Of a stretch of DNA of 64,000 nt, positions 34,252 to 43,188 are shown piece by piece. The stretch is taken from the NCBI GenBank assembly GCA_937925095.1, contig CALEXX010000010.1, positions 1 to 64,000 of the forward strand. The letters run 5' to 3'. Position 1 is the first letter of the stretch; each line of letters starts with the position of its first letter. The position numbers and the translations under genes are program-made. The notes beneath the pieces are model-generated. The model was not told where the DNA came from. It ran no database searches and saw only the letters and a program-made list of their open reading frames with translations. This stretch comes from an uncultured Leptotrichia sp. (lineage in GTDB: Bacteria; Fusobacteriota; Fusobacteriia; Fusobacteriales; Leptotrichiaceae).

Positions 34252-36177
34252 TTATATACTTCTAATTTCATTTATTCCAACTTGCTCTAATTTCTTTATT
34301 GCATTTGTTTTATCTACATCATTTTTAAATGAATTATCTCTCAATATCACTGTTGTTTTAAAGTCTTTATCTATTTCTAATAAGTTTCTATATTCTTCAC
34401 ATATTGAATTTATTACTTCATCATTAATTTTTTTGTTTAAACTTACTAATAGACTTCCTCCACCTATTGAATAGAAATCTTTATTTTCTTCTATTGCTAT
34501 ATTTAAGTCTAACCCATATTTTAATAGAATTTCATACAGAATATCTAATGAATTTCTATCTGCCTTTATATTTTCCATTGAATCTAACAATGTTTGTTGT
34601 AAATCTTTTGTATCTGTATCCCATTCTTTTATATTTGTTGAATCTAACTTAAATACTTTAAAACCTATATCTAATTTTTCTCTATTTTCTAATGGTAGGC
34701 TTTCGTCTGACTTTATTTTCTCTCCTGCTCTTCTTATTCTTTCTTTTCCTATTTCACATATATTTTTATAGCCTAATACACTAATATTCCTATCTTTAGA
34801 TATTTTTTGTGGTAATTGAACTAATATAAATTTTTTATTTTGTTCTTCTTCTACATTTAGTTGCATTACAGCATGTGCTGTTGTAGCTGATCCTGAGAAA
34901 AAATCTAAAATATATCCGTCATCAACCATAGAAATAAATTCTTTTACTGTATATAAACTTTTAGGATAATCAAAAATCTTTTCTTGATTAAATAATTTTA
35001 TCAATAAATTTGTACCATATGAAACATTACTATATACATCCTCATTCCATAATGAAGCTGGTGTCCTCATTTCTTCAGAAGGAATTTTTATTTGATTCCC
35101 GTCATAAATGTAAGTTTCATACTCTTCTAGTACTCTTTCAAATGTTCTTTGCCATACTTTCTTTTCACCATTTTTAGCTATTGGAAAAATAACTAAATTC
35201 CCTTCTTCTTCATACTTCTTTCTTAATTTTTCTATATACTCTTCATTGAATCCTTCTTCTTTTGAATATATTTTTTGATATTCTTCAATTGTTATCATTT
35301 TTACTTTATCATTTTTTACTAATATCGGATAAAATCTTTTAGGTCTCTCTTCTTTTCTTGAATTTGTTCCACTTCTCAACAAGTTAGAAAAACTTTCTTC
35401 TGTATATTTCTTTTTCTTTATTTTTAATTCTTTCATATTTTCTATACTTTTAGAATAAACTAAATGATATTCATGAACTGGATCTATATTTTTCTTACCT
35501 CGTCCTTGAGGATTACATCTAGTCACTATTGTTCCAATAAAATTATACTCTCCAAAAATTTCATCACACATCATTCTTAATCTTGATTGTTCATAATCAT
35601 CAATCGCAATTACTATTATTCCATCATTTGATAATAAATTTCTTCCTAACTTTAATACAGGGAACATCATTGATAGCCAATCTGAATGATATCTTCCAGA
35701 AGTATCTGAATTTGTTGTTAAAACAAAATTCTCATCTGATATTTCTCCAATAAATCTTTTATAATATTCTAAAGGAATAATAAAATTATTTTTATATAAA
35801 ATATCATTTCCTGTATTGTATGGAGGATCTATATATATCATTTTTATCTTTTCATGATATGATTTCTGTAATAATTTTAGTACTTCTAAATTATCTCCTT
35901 CTATATAGATATTTTCTGTATCATTCCAGTTTTTCGATTCTTCTTTTGAAGGCCTTAATGTTCCTGTACTTACTTCTTGTGCTATTTGTCTTGCTTTTGA
36001 TTTTCCATTCCAGTTTAGAGAATATCTTTCTTTAGAACTTTCTATTTTCCCTCCAAAAATTTCTTTCAATACATCAAAATCTATATTTCCTTCCACAAAT
36101 ACTTCTGGAAAAATTTCTTTCAATTTTTTTATATTTTCTTGAACCAAATTCATACTTGTTCCATTCATTTTTTCCAT
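34252..36177 (-). CDS. type III restriction-modification methyltransferase, Mod subunit
   Basis: A 641-residue adenine-N6 methyltransferase of the beta class. Motif IV MIYIDPPYNTGND comes at about residue 118, before motif I ILDFFSGSATTAHAVMQLN at about 425; that order is diagnostic of type III Mod. The roughly 250-residue stretch between them holds the target-recognition domain, with no family I can name. GDNLEVLKLLQKSY and AGEKIKSDESLPLENREKLD are also family-like. I saw no tandem repeat that would make it phase-variable. It starts behind AGGAGG, 39 bases after the DUF4391 gene, and is followed by the SIR2 gene rather than directly by res. Confidence 0.93.
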   Translation of the reverse strand: MEKMNGTSMNLVQENIKKLKEIFPEVFVEGNIDFDVLKEIFGGKIESSKERYSLNWNGKSKARQIAQEVSTGTLRPSKEESKNWNDTENIYIEGDNLEVLKLLQKSYHEKIKMIYIDPPYNTGNDILYKNNFIIPLEYYKRFIGEISDENFVLTTNSDTSGRYHSDWLSMMFPVLKLGRNLLSNDGIIVIAIDDYEQSRLRMMCDEIFGEYNFIGTIVTRCNPQGRGKKNIDPVHEYHLVYSKSIENMKELKIKKKKYTEESFSNLLRSGTNSRKEERPKRFYPILVKNDKVKMITIEEYQKIYSKEEGFNEEYIEKLRKKYEEEGNLVIFPIAKNGEKKVWQRTFERVLEEYETYIYDGNQIKIPSEEMRTPASLWNEDVYSNVSYGTNLLIKLFNQEKIFDYPKSLYTVKEFISMVDDGYILDFFSGSATTAHAVMQLNVEEEQNKKFILVQLPQKISKDRNISVLGYKNICEIGKERIRRAGEKIKSDESLPLENREKLDIGFKVFKLDSTNIKEWDTDTKDLQQTLLDSMENIKADRNSLDILYEILLKYGLDLNIAIEENKDFYSIGGGSLLVSLNKKINDEVINSICEEYRNLLEIDKDFKTTVILRDNSFKNDVDKTNAIKKLEQVGINEIRSI

Positions 36178-36216
36178 TACTATTTCCTCCTAAAAAATTC
36201 TCTTTTAGTTCCCATA

Positions 36217-36906
36217 TTACTTTTTTTCTAATATTTTATTTCTTTCTTCTATTTTTTTTAACAATTTAGTTTGAATTTCAGCCATTCTATTAGTCTGTGT
36301 TTCTTTTTTTCTTAAAGCTTTTAGTTCTTCTATTTCCTTATTTAATTTTTCTAATAAGCTTATATTTTTACTTTCAATGCCTTCTTTAGAATTCAATTTT
36401 ATACTCAGATTTATAATTCTGACTTTTTCTATAATACTCTCATAGAATAGTTTTAAATTTACTGAATTCAATTTTTTATAATCTAACTCTTCTGATATTT
36501 TATTCTCTACATCTATCCAGTTACTGTTAAAAACTTCTTCTATAATTATCCTTTCTTTATCAATTCTTTTATTACTTGTAGATATTAAAATTTCATTTTT
36601 AAACTCTAATAAAATAACAGTACTTTTTGGAATAAGATGATGAAATAATTCTGATATTATGTTTTCTTTACCTTTTTCTCTAAGAATAATTTTAATAAAA
36701 TCAATCTCTTCAAATCTTTCTTTATCACTTATATAACTTTGTATATTTGAATTAGAAAAGTTTAATAAATACATAAATCTTATTTTTTCAACATTATCTA
36801 TAAAAATTCTTTTTAGTTTTTCATTGGCTTCAGCATTTTTATATATCACTTCTTTTGGTATATTTTTATCAATTTTACATTCATTAGGCAGATTAAATAT
36901 TTCCAT
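36217..36906 (-). CDS. DUF4391 family protein
   Basis: A 229-residue protein that I place in DUF4391 from its opening (NLPNECKIDKNIPKEVIYKNA), the WIDVENKISEELDYKKLNSVNLKLFYESI region and its operon position. The first 150 residues are alpha/beta; the last 50 are a charged coiled coil (LLEKLNKEIEELKALRKKE). Its biochemical role is unknown. From memory, DUF4391 genes recur next to SNF2-type helicases and type III restriction genes, which suggests an accessory part of the same system, perhaps a scaffold. It starts 8 bases after the helicase gene, behind AGGTGA, so the two are translationally coupled. Confidence 0.75.
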   Translation of the reverse strand: MEIFNLPNECKIDKNIPKEVIYKNAEANEKLKRIFIDNVEKIRFMYLLNFSNSNIQSYISDKERFEEIDFIKIILREKGKENIISELFHHLIPKSTVILLEFKNEILISTSNKRIDKERIIIEEVFNSNWIDVENKISEELDYKKLNSVNLKLFYESIIEKVRIINLSIKLNSKEGIESKNISLLEKLNKEIEELKALRKKETQTNRMAEIQTKLLKKIEERNKILEKK

Positions 36907-36914
36907 AATTTCAC

Positions 36915-39900
36915 CTACTTTATTACCAAGAATGATATCAATTCAAAGTCATCCATACTTTGTACTGATTTATTTAATGTAGTCTTATCAAGGCTAAATA
37001 AACTTTCAATTCCCTTTTCTTCTTCTTTTCCTACTATATTTTCAACTGTTTTTTCTAAAAATTTTGTAAATTTACTCATATTCCTAGCATTATTAGTTTC
37101 TTCGTTAAATTCCTTTATTAACTCTGGGTACAGTTTATTTTCTCCACTACATATTTTTTTATATATATCCAATATTTTTTTACTTTGAATGAAATTAAAT
37201 AAAATTTCTCCATCATCTTTTATATAAACAAAAAAATATGGATTTAAAGTATTATATTCACTCGGATTTATATTCTTATTTATTTGTTTAAGACAGAATA
37301 TTACACCTTTTACAGCTTCATCAATATTACTTTTAGCCACTGCATACATTCCAGAAGGTGCTTTTTCTAAAAATTCTTTATTATTTTTCATATAATTTAC
37401 TAAATCCATTTTAAAATCATTGAATGATAAATCTGTTATAGAAATACTTCCGTTAATATCTTCTATATCAGGGACTTGTTCCTGAAGCTGTATAAGCTGT
37501 TTTTTTCTATATTCCAAATCATTCATTGTTGTTGTTTCTTCTATTATATTTTCTTCACCGGTGGCAGACATATCCAGCATGACCATTCTTCCACTTACTC
37601 TTGATTCCAGATGTATATACTCATCCAATTCCATATTAGGCCAAAAATTCACAAGCTGAATAACTTCATTCTGAGAACCTATTCTATCTATTCTTCCAAA
37701 TCTCTGAATTATTCTAACTGGATTCCAGTGAATATCATAATTTATCAAATAATCACAGTCCTGTAAATTTTGTCCTTCTGATATACAGTCAGTTGCTATT
37801 AAAATATCTATCTCTGGTCTATCCTTTTCCCTTCTCTCTTTTGATTTAGGAGAAAAATTTATAAGAATATCGTTAAAATCTGTCTTTATATTTTTTAAAT
37901 TAGTTTTTGGATTATCACTTCCTGTAACTATTGCCGAATACAAACCTAGCTCATCTAGAATATATTTTGAAATATTCTCATATAAATATTTAGCTGTATC
38001 AGCAAAAGCAGTAAAGATAATAATTTTCTTATTCCCCTTATTTATCGGATTTTCTACTTTTTTCTTTATTATCTCTTGTAGTTCTATTAACTTCTTATCT
38101 CTATTGACAGTTATTTTACTTGCCTCGTTTAAAACTTTCTCAAGTATTAATTTATCTGCTTCTAATTCAGACTTCCACCTTATTTTATCTATATCTTTTA
38201 AAAGAACCTTAACTTTTTTACTTCCAATTAAAATATTATCCAACCTGTTATCTTCAATATCCAGTTCTTCAATATTAAAATCTTCTTCAATATCTTCAAA
38301 ATTATTCAATTTTTCTAAAGCCGTATCTATATTTTTTAAAATTTTTGAAATTGTTATTCCAAAAGAATAAATCGAACTTTCCATTCTTTTTAAAATGTTA
38401 ATTCTCATTAGATGAATTAAACTTTCTTCTCTATCGACTTGCTTAAATGTTGAATTCCCTGTTTCAGTATCATATTTTTTACTATATTCATTAATCTTAC
38501 TCGGCAAAACATATTTTATAGGAGAATAAATTGCTAGATTTAAACTTCTTATTAATTTATTTAATTCTGAAAGTTTTATAAAGTCATCTTGTATATCAAC
38601 ATCAACTTTCACATTTATAGGCTTTAGTCTTTTAGGAAACTTCCCAATGTCATTCATATTATAGTATTTTTGTATATGTTTTCTTGATCTTGCAATGGTT
38701 AACATGTCTAAAAGTTTGAAATAATCAACTTCTAGCATCTCTAATAAAGTTTCAACATTCTTGTCATCTTCATGTAATTCATTCCACCTATTAAAAGACA
38801 TTTGTGCTTTTCTTAAAGTTTGTTCTATACTTCTTATTCCATGCTCAGATAAAGCACTATCTTTTCCTTCTGTTGCAAAGGCAATCTGATTTTTCAAATC
38901 ATTCATTCTATTATTTACAGGTGTTGCTGAAAGCATTAATACTTTTGTTTTTGTACCTTTTTTTATTATTTGATTTAATAATCTAGAATATCTAGTTTCC
39001 TTATTTTCTTTTGTATTATTATTTCTAAAGTTATGTGATTCGTCTATTACTATTAAATCATAGTTTTCCCAGTAAATTTCTTTTAAATTAATTTCTCCAC
39101 TGTATCCACTGTATCTTGAAAGATCTGTATGATTTAATACATCATAATTTAATCTATCCTTTTCCAAGATATTATCTTTTCTATTCCCCTTATAAGTTAA
39201 CCAGTTTTCCCTCAATTTTTTAGGACACAATACCAATACTCTATAATTTCTTAATTCGTAATATTTTATAACAGCCAGTGCTTCAAACGTTTTTCCAAGA
39301 CCAACAGAATCAGCCAGTATGCACCCATTATATTTTTCCAGTTTGTCAACAGCTCCTAATACTCCGTCTTTTTGGAAATTGTACAATTTACTCCATACTA
39401 CACTATCTTTAAATCCTGTTTTACTTCTTATTATTTCTTCTTCTGTCAATTCATTTAAGTATTCTTTAAAAATATTATACAACGTAACAAAATAAATAAA
39501 TTCAGCTGTATTTTCCTTATATACTATTTTTAAACTATCAAGCAATTCCTCTTTTACATCTTTTACTTTTTCATTATTACTCCAAAGCATATTAAACTGC
39601 TCTAACATCATTTTAGTATATTTTTCTTCTTTTACATAATTATTCATTTCTATTTTGTTAGAAGAAACTATTCCTAACCCACTTGAAGTAAAATCTGAAC
39701 TTCCTGTAATACAAGAATTTTCTTCTTCTTTCTGTTCCATTATATACATTTTTTGAGGTAAGGCATATTCCTCATCATAAGCCTTTACCTCTACTTTTTT
39801 CTTTATCCATTCTGCACATTCTTTCGCTATTTCAGATTGCTTAAGTTCATTTTTTAATTTCATTTCATATCTGTCACCAGCAAGCCCTCTTTCATAACTT

Positions 39901-40130
39901 CCACTTAATTTAAACTCTCTATTTATATCTTTTTTATTTTTTACAAAAGTTGGTTCTGAAAATAATAGTCTTAAGTTATCTATCTTATTTAATTCCTTTT
40001 TTAATTCTTCATATGCATATATAGTAAAGTATGCTGAAATAATTGATAACTTTGTCCCTGGTTTCAAATCATCTCTTAGTTTGTCTATTACTTTTCCTTG
40101 TGTTTTATTGTCCAAAGCTTGTATTTCCAT
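36915..40130 (-). CDS. SNF2/DEAD-like helicase with N-terminal phospholipase-D-like domain
   Basis: A 1071-residue first gene of the defence operon. Residues 1-190 resemble the PLD-nuclease fold (SIISAYFTIYAYEELK, CITGSSDFTSSGLG), but the HxK pair that should read H-x-K-x-Y is P-Q-K-M-Y at 125-129, so the catalytic histidine is missing. The SF2 engine follows: Walker A LADSVGLGKTFEAL (about 275), DESH box VIDESHNFR, LMLSATPVNN, and the C-terminal RecA lobe with ATDCISEGQNLQDCDY and IIQRFGRIDRIGS. Such PLD-SNF2 proteins are common in restriction-like defence loci and probably remodel or translocate on foreign DNA. It starts behind TTGGAG; no clear promoter was found in the 71-base gap to rlmB. 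Confidence 0.88.
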   Translation of the reverse strand: MEIQALDNKTQGKVIDKLRDDLKPGTKLSIISAYFTIYAYEELKKELNKIDNLRLLFSEPTFVKNKKDINREFKLSGSYERGLAGDRYEMKLKNELKQSEIAKECAEWIKKKVEVKAYDEEYALPQKMYIMEQKEEENSCITGSSDFTSSGLGIVSSNKIEMNNYVKEEKYTKMMLEQFNMLWSNNEKVKDVKEELLDSLKIVYKENTAEFIYFVTLYNIFKEYLNELTEEEIIRSKTGFKDSVVWSKLYNFQKDGVLGAVDKLEKYNGCILADSVGLGKTFEALAVIKYYELRNYRVLVLCPKKLRENWLTYKGNRKDNILEKDRLNYDVLNHTDLSRYSGYSGEINLKEIYWENYDLIVIDESHNFRNNNTKENKETRYSRLLNQIIKKGTKTKVLMLSATPVNNRMNDLKNQIAFATEGKDSALSEHGIRSIEQTLRKAQMSFNRWNELHEDDKNVETLLEMLEVDYFKLLDMLTIARSRKHIQKYYNMNDIGKFPKRLKPINVKVDVDIQDDFIKLSELNKLIRSLNLAIYSPIKYVLPSKINEYSKKYDTETGNSTFKQVDREESLIHLMRINILKRMESSIYSFGITISKILKNIDTALEKLNNFEDIEEDFNIEELDIEDNRLDNILIGSKKVKVLLKDIDKIRWKSELEADKLILEKVLNEASKITVNRDKKLIELQEIIKKKVENPINKGNKKIIIFTAFADTAKYLYENISKYILDELGLYSAIVTGSDNPKTNLKNIKTDFNDILINFSPKSKERREKDRPEIDILIATDCISEGQNLQDCDYLINYDIHWNPVRIIQRFGRIDRIGSQNEVIQLVNFWPNMELDEYIHLESRVSGRMVMLDMSATGEENIIEETTTMNDLEYRKKQLIQLQEQVPDIEDINGSISITDLSFNDFKMDLVNYMKNNKEFLEKAPSGMYAVAKSNIDEAVKGVIFCLKQINKNINPSEYNTLNPYFFVYIKDDGEILFNFIQSKKILDIYKKICSGENKLYPELIKEFNEETNNARNMSKFTKFLEKTVENIVGKEEEKGIESLFSLDKTTLNKSVQSMDDFELISFLVIK

Positions 40131-40201
40131 TTTTTCTCCAATTCACTACTTAATTTTTTATATACTTTAAAATTAATTCTAGAAAGTTCTTTATAAAAGT
40201 C

Positions 40202-40900
40202 CTACTTCGCCATTTCAGCCAATATTATTCCACCAGCAACTGATACATTCAGAGAATTTATATGTCCTTTAAGGTGTATCTTAACTACTTTGTCACAATG
40301 CTCCTTAACTTTCTTTCTCATTCCGTTTCCTTCACTTCCAAGAACAAGGCAGACTTTATCAGGATAATCTTCCTCATAATAGAAGTTTCCCCCGTCAGCT
40401 TCCGCTCCGTAGACTTTGTATCCGTATTTCTTGAATTTATCAATTGTATCTGAAATATTTGTAACCTTTACAATATTAACATGTTCTATTGCTCCAGTAG
40501 ATGATTTTACAACTGTTTCAGTAACCTTTACATTGTTTCTGTCCTGAATTACAATTCCGTCAGCTCCAAAACATTCAGCACTTCTTATTATTGCTCCAAA
40601 ATTTCTTGGATCCTGTATCTGATCTAAAATTACTACTATCGACTTGTCCTTTGACAATATTTTACCAAGAAAATCAGCTAAATCCACATAATAATCAAAT
40701 TCTGAAACCAAGGCAACTACTCCTTGGGAATTTTCAGTTCTTCTGTCTGTATAAAATATTTTTATATTTCTTTTACTTGCTAAATTTAAAATTTCTTTTA
40801 TCGTATCTTTTTTTGTACCTTTATACACTTCAATTTTTTCTACTGTCTTATCTGATCTTAATATCTCCAGAACTGGATTTATCCCTATAATTTTTTCCAT
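40202..40900 (-). CDS. rlmB: 23S rRNA (guanosine-2'-O-)-methyltransferase RlmB (TrmH family)
   Basis: A 232-residue SPOUT methylase. An N-terminal L30e-like RNA-binding domain (IGINPVLEILRS) is followed by the knotted catalytic domain with all three TrmH motifs: LDQIQDPRNFGAIIRSAECFGAD, CLVLGSEGNGMR and HINSLNVSVAGGIILAEMA. It methylates a 23S rRNA guanosine (G2251 in E. coli numbering) or a related target. The start is ATG at 40900, five bases after GGAAAG; an in-frame TTG at 40912 is less likely. It marks the core-genome side of the defence island, opposite leuS. Confidence 0.9.
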   Translation of the reverse strand: MEKIIGINPVLEILRSDKTVEKIEVYKGTKKDTIKEILNLASKRNIKIFYTDRRTENSQGVVALVSEFDYYVDLADFLGKILSKDKSIVVILDQIQDPRNFGAIIRSAECFGADGIVIQDRNNVKVTETVVKSSTGAIEHVNIVKVTNISDTIDKFKKYGYKVYGAEADGGNFYYEEDYPDKVCLVLGSEGNGMRKKVKEHCDKVVKIHLKGHINSLNVSVAGGIILAEMAK

Positions 40901-40962
40901 TTTTCTTTCCAAATTATATCGTATAAATAATTTACGATATATTTGCTCCTTTCTTTGGTTTT

Positions 40963-41598
40963 TTATCCTTTAACTTTCCATCCGTCGCTTGTTTTTACTA
41001 CTTTTAACTTACCATTTAAGAAATTATAGTTAACTTTTTTATTTCTTATGTTATTTTTTATTACTTCTTTTGCGACAGAATCTAATCTGTCCATCACTTT
41101 TTTCTGTTCAGCTTTTGAAGAATTTTTTACCTTTGAAATGTCAGGCATTTCTCCATATTTTTTTATATATTCTCCACCAACTATTTTCTCTATATTTTTT
41201 TCAAAAAGACCACCTTCTTCATCTAACACTTCCGCTGTTTTTATTTTAATTTCCACATCCGCTTCCTTATTTGATAAAAAAGTTACTTTTGTAACTGTCG
41301 TTTCCCTATTTTCAATTATTATTCCCATTATATCCCTTATCATTTCCAGAACACGACTTTGAAGGTAGTTTTCTCCTTCTCCTATTTTTCTTTTCATATC
41401 CTCTTTTACTTCTCTTATTGTTGATTGCTTAACTTCATCCATATCTAAAAATTTTAAAAGTTCCACTATTTCAGCTGCATTTTTATCCATTTCCTGCTGT
41501 GACATTTTTACATTTTTCGCTTTTGTTGTACTGTATTGTGCTGTAAAACCCAGAGAAAAAACCAATAAAAATAAAATTGCAATTCTTTTTTTAAGCAT
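40963..41598 (-). CDS. secreted protein of unknown function
   Basis: A 211-residue protein with a clear signal peptide (MLKKRIAILFLLVFSLGFTA, probable cleavage near residue 20, no lipobox cysteine). The mature part is lysine/glutamate-rich with helical stretches and strands such as TTVTKVTFLSNKEADVEIKIKTAEV, which resemble small export-domain folds that accumulate charged strands. I do not recognise a family. It should be periplasmic in this two-membraned organism. It is upstream of rlmB on the same strand (62-base gap) and divergent from another secreted protein gene, with which it shares a 141-base promoter region. Confidence 0.7.
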   Translation of the reverse strand: MLKKRIAILFLLVFSLGFTAQYSTTKAKNVKMSQQEMDKNAAEIVELLKFLDMDEVKQSTIREVKEDMKRKIGEGENYLQSRVLEMIRDIMGIIIENRETTVTKVTFLSNKEADVEIKIKTAEVLDEEGGLFEKNIEKIVGGEYIKKYGEMPDISKVKNSSKAEQKKVMDRLDSVAKEVIKNNIRNKKVNYNFLNGKLKVVKTSDGWKVKG

Positions 41599-41739
41599 TC
41601 CTGCCTCCTTTAATATTTTTATTTTATTATAATCTATTTACTACTTTTTTTCTACTTTATTTCTAAAAAATTAATTTTTTTCAGTTTATTTTCATTTTTC
41701 CATGTTATTATACAAATAACAAAAAATCAGGAGGTTATT

Positions 41740-42264
41740 ATGAAAAAATATATTTACTTATTATTATTTGCTTTATGCTTTTCAATGTTCGGTGCGAATG
41801 CAAAGGAAGGACTTAACAACGAAATTACATCAAAAGTAAGTTTCTTCATGACTAAAAAACAGCTGGAAGATTCAATTAAAAGAACACCAGTAGACAGTGT
41901 AGATAACAAAGACACTCAAATATACGTTTATACAGATGTGAATGACATGCTAAACAAAGAGAATAAATTTTCAAGTTTCATGTTTGCTGATGATATGCTA
42001 ATTTCTTCTGTATTTATGACTCCTTCTACAGAAGCAGAACATAAAAGTATTTTAAATTCTTATATGAATTTTTTCAAAACTACACCGGAAAGTAAACTGA
42101 AAAAAGTGGAAAACAAAAAGGTAAATGCAGTTCTTTACTACAACAATGCAATGCTTCTTCTTGTATACTATGATAAAAGTACTAATTCAACTGTTGCTGT
42201 AACTCAATTGGCAAATGATGAACTTATAAATATGAGAATTGACGAAATCAAGAATGCAGAGTAA
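41740..42264 (+). CDS. small secreted protein of unknown function
   Basis: A 174-residue protein with an N-terminal signal peptide (KKYIYLLLFALCFSMFGANA, cleavage expected after ANA). The mature domain of about 150 residues alternates strands and helices (IYVYTDVNDMLNKENKFSSF, VNAVLYYNNAMLLLVYYDKS, STVAVTQLANDELINM). No cysteine, repeat or known motif stands out, and I do not recognise the family. It has its own strong site (ATCAGGAGG) and is divergent from the other secreted protein, so the two may be related in localisation only. Its transcript probably ends in the hairpin repeat further down. Confidence 0.7.
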   Translation: MKKYIYLLLFALCFSMFGANAKEGLNNEITSKVSFFMTKKQLEDSIKRTPVDSVDNKDTQIYVYTDVNDMLNKENKFSSFMFADDMLISSVFMTPSTEAEHKSILNSYMNFFKTTPESKLKKVENKKVNAVLYYNNAMLLLVYYDKSTNSTVAVTQLANDELINMRIDEIKNAE

Positions 42265-42389
42265 CAAAGTCTTTTTACTATTCTAAATTTTTATGAAAGG
42301 ACATATTCCTGAAAATCCAGTAATTTCAGAACAAAGTCAATAAATGGGAAATAATAGGTATGAAACTATTAAATGAATAATATAAAAAT

Positions 42390-42598
42390 AGGACTACCCT
42401 AAAAAATTAAAAATGCTGTAAAAAAGCTGTATCAAAAAGAAAACTTAAAAAATCATCTGAAAACTATATTTTTGAATTATTTAAAATTTTACAATGTAAA
42501 ACAGGAAATGAAAAAATATAGTTTTTTTTATATATCATATTTACATTTTTCTATATTAAGACAGTCCCTTTTACTTTTTTAATTTTTAGATAGTCCTT
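42390..42598. repeat. 209-bp MITE-like element, second copy, with degenerate ends
   Basis: The terminal inverted repeats are AGGACTACCCTAAAAAATTAAAA at the left and the inverse of AAGGACTATCTAAAAATTAAA at the right. The interior (AAAACTATATTTTTGAATTATTT, ACAATGTAAAACAGGAAATGA) matches the complement of 24360-24420 with scattered changes. A further end-like GACAGTCCC at 42560-42568 hints at a nested or partly duplicated end. No open frame. It lies between convergent genes, so it can end transcription from both. The 125 bases before it (42265-42389) show nothing I can name. Confidence 0.7.
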
Positions 42599-42603
42599 TT
42601 ATA

Positions 42604-43122
42604 TTATATTTTCTTTAGTTCCTTTATATATAATTTTCCATTTTCCACATAATGCTGACCATTTTCCTTTATATGCTCTTTTTCTTCTTCAGTCAGTTTT
42701 CTTACAACTTTAGCCGGACTTCCTAAAATAAGAACTCCTTCCTCATAAGGAATTTTATGTGTTACAAGAGCTCCTGCTCCTACCATGCAGTTAGGTGCTA
42801 TTTTTGCTCCATTTAAGATTGTACTTCCCATTCCAACAATGACATTATCTCCTATTTCACAGCTGTGAAGTATGGCGTTATGACCTACCGTCACATTTTC
42901 TCCAACTATACATGGAAGTCCAAAATCCGTGTGTACAGTGGCATTATCCTGTACGTTGCTGTTCTTTCCTATTGTTATTTTCTCCACATCTCCTCTTATA
43001 ACTGCACCAAACCATACATTTACACCATCATGAAGTTCCACGTCACCTATTACATCTGCACTTTCTGCAATAAAAACTTCACCTGTAATTTCAGGCTTTT
43101 TATCTCCAAGCTGATAAATCAT
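42604..43122 (-). CDS. gamma-carbonic anhydrase family protein
   Basis: A 172-residue left-handed beta-helix of hexapeptide repeats (ADVIGDV, VNVWFGA, NSNVQDN, IGDNVIVG, IAPNCMVG). The zinc ligands of the Cam/YrdA group are visible: histidine in NATVHTDFG and the pair in VTVGHNAILHS. A C-terminal helix (LTEEEKEHIKENGQHY) packs along the helix. Members either hydrate CO2 or bind CoA-linked partners; the acidic loop of the archaeal enzyme is not apparent, so activity is unproven. The start is ATG at 43122 behind AGGAGGAATAG. The in-frame TTG at 43140 would place that ribosome site inside the gene. Confidence 0.9.
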   Translation of the reverse strand: MIYQLGDKKPEITGEVFIAESADVIGDVELHDGVNVWFGAVIRGDVEKITIGKNSNVQDNATVHTDFGLPCIVGENVTVGHNAILHSCEIGDNVIVGMGSTILNGAKIAPNCMVGAGALVTHKIPYEEGVLILGSPAKVVRKLTEEEKEHIKENGQHYVENGKLYIKELKKI

Positions 43123-43188
43123 TTCTATTCCTCCTGTCAATCTTTCTGTAATTTTCCCAGAATAGTTTCATTAGTTAATATTACTGTA

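Noticed and set aside
34252..36177. Phase-variable mod gene
   Set aside because: No tandem tetranucleotide or long homopolymer tract was found in the coding sequence or at its start.
40901..40912. TTG start four codons upstream for rlmB
   Set aside because: The GGAAAG ribosome site lies within those codons and is properly spaced for the ATG at 40900.
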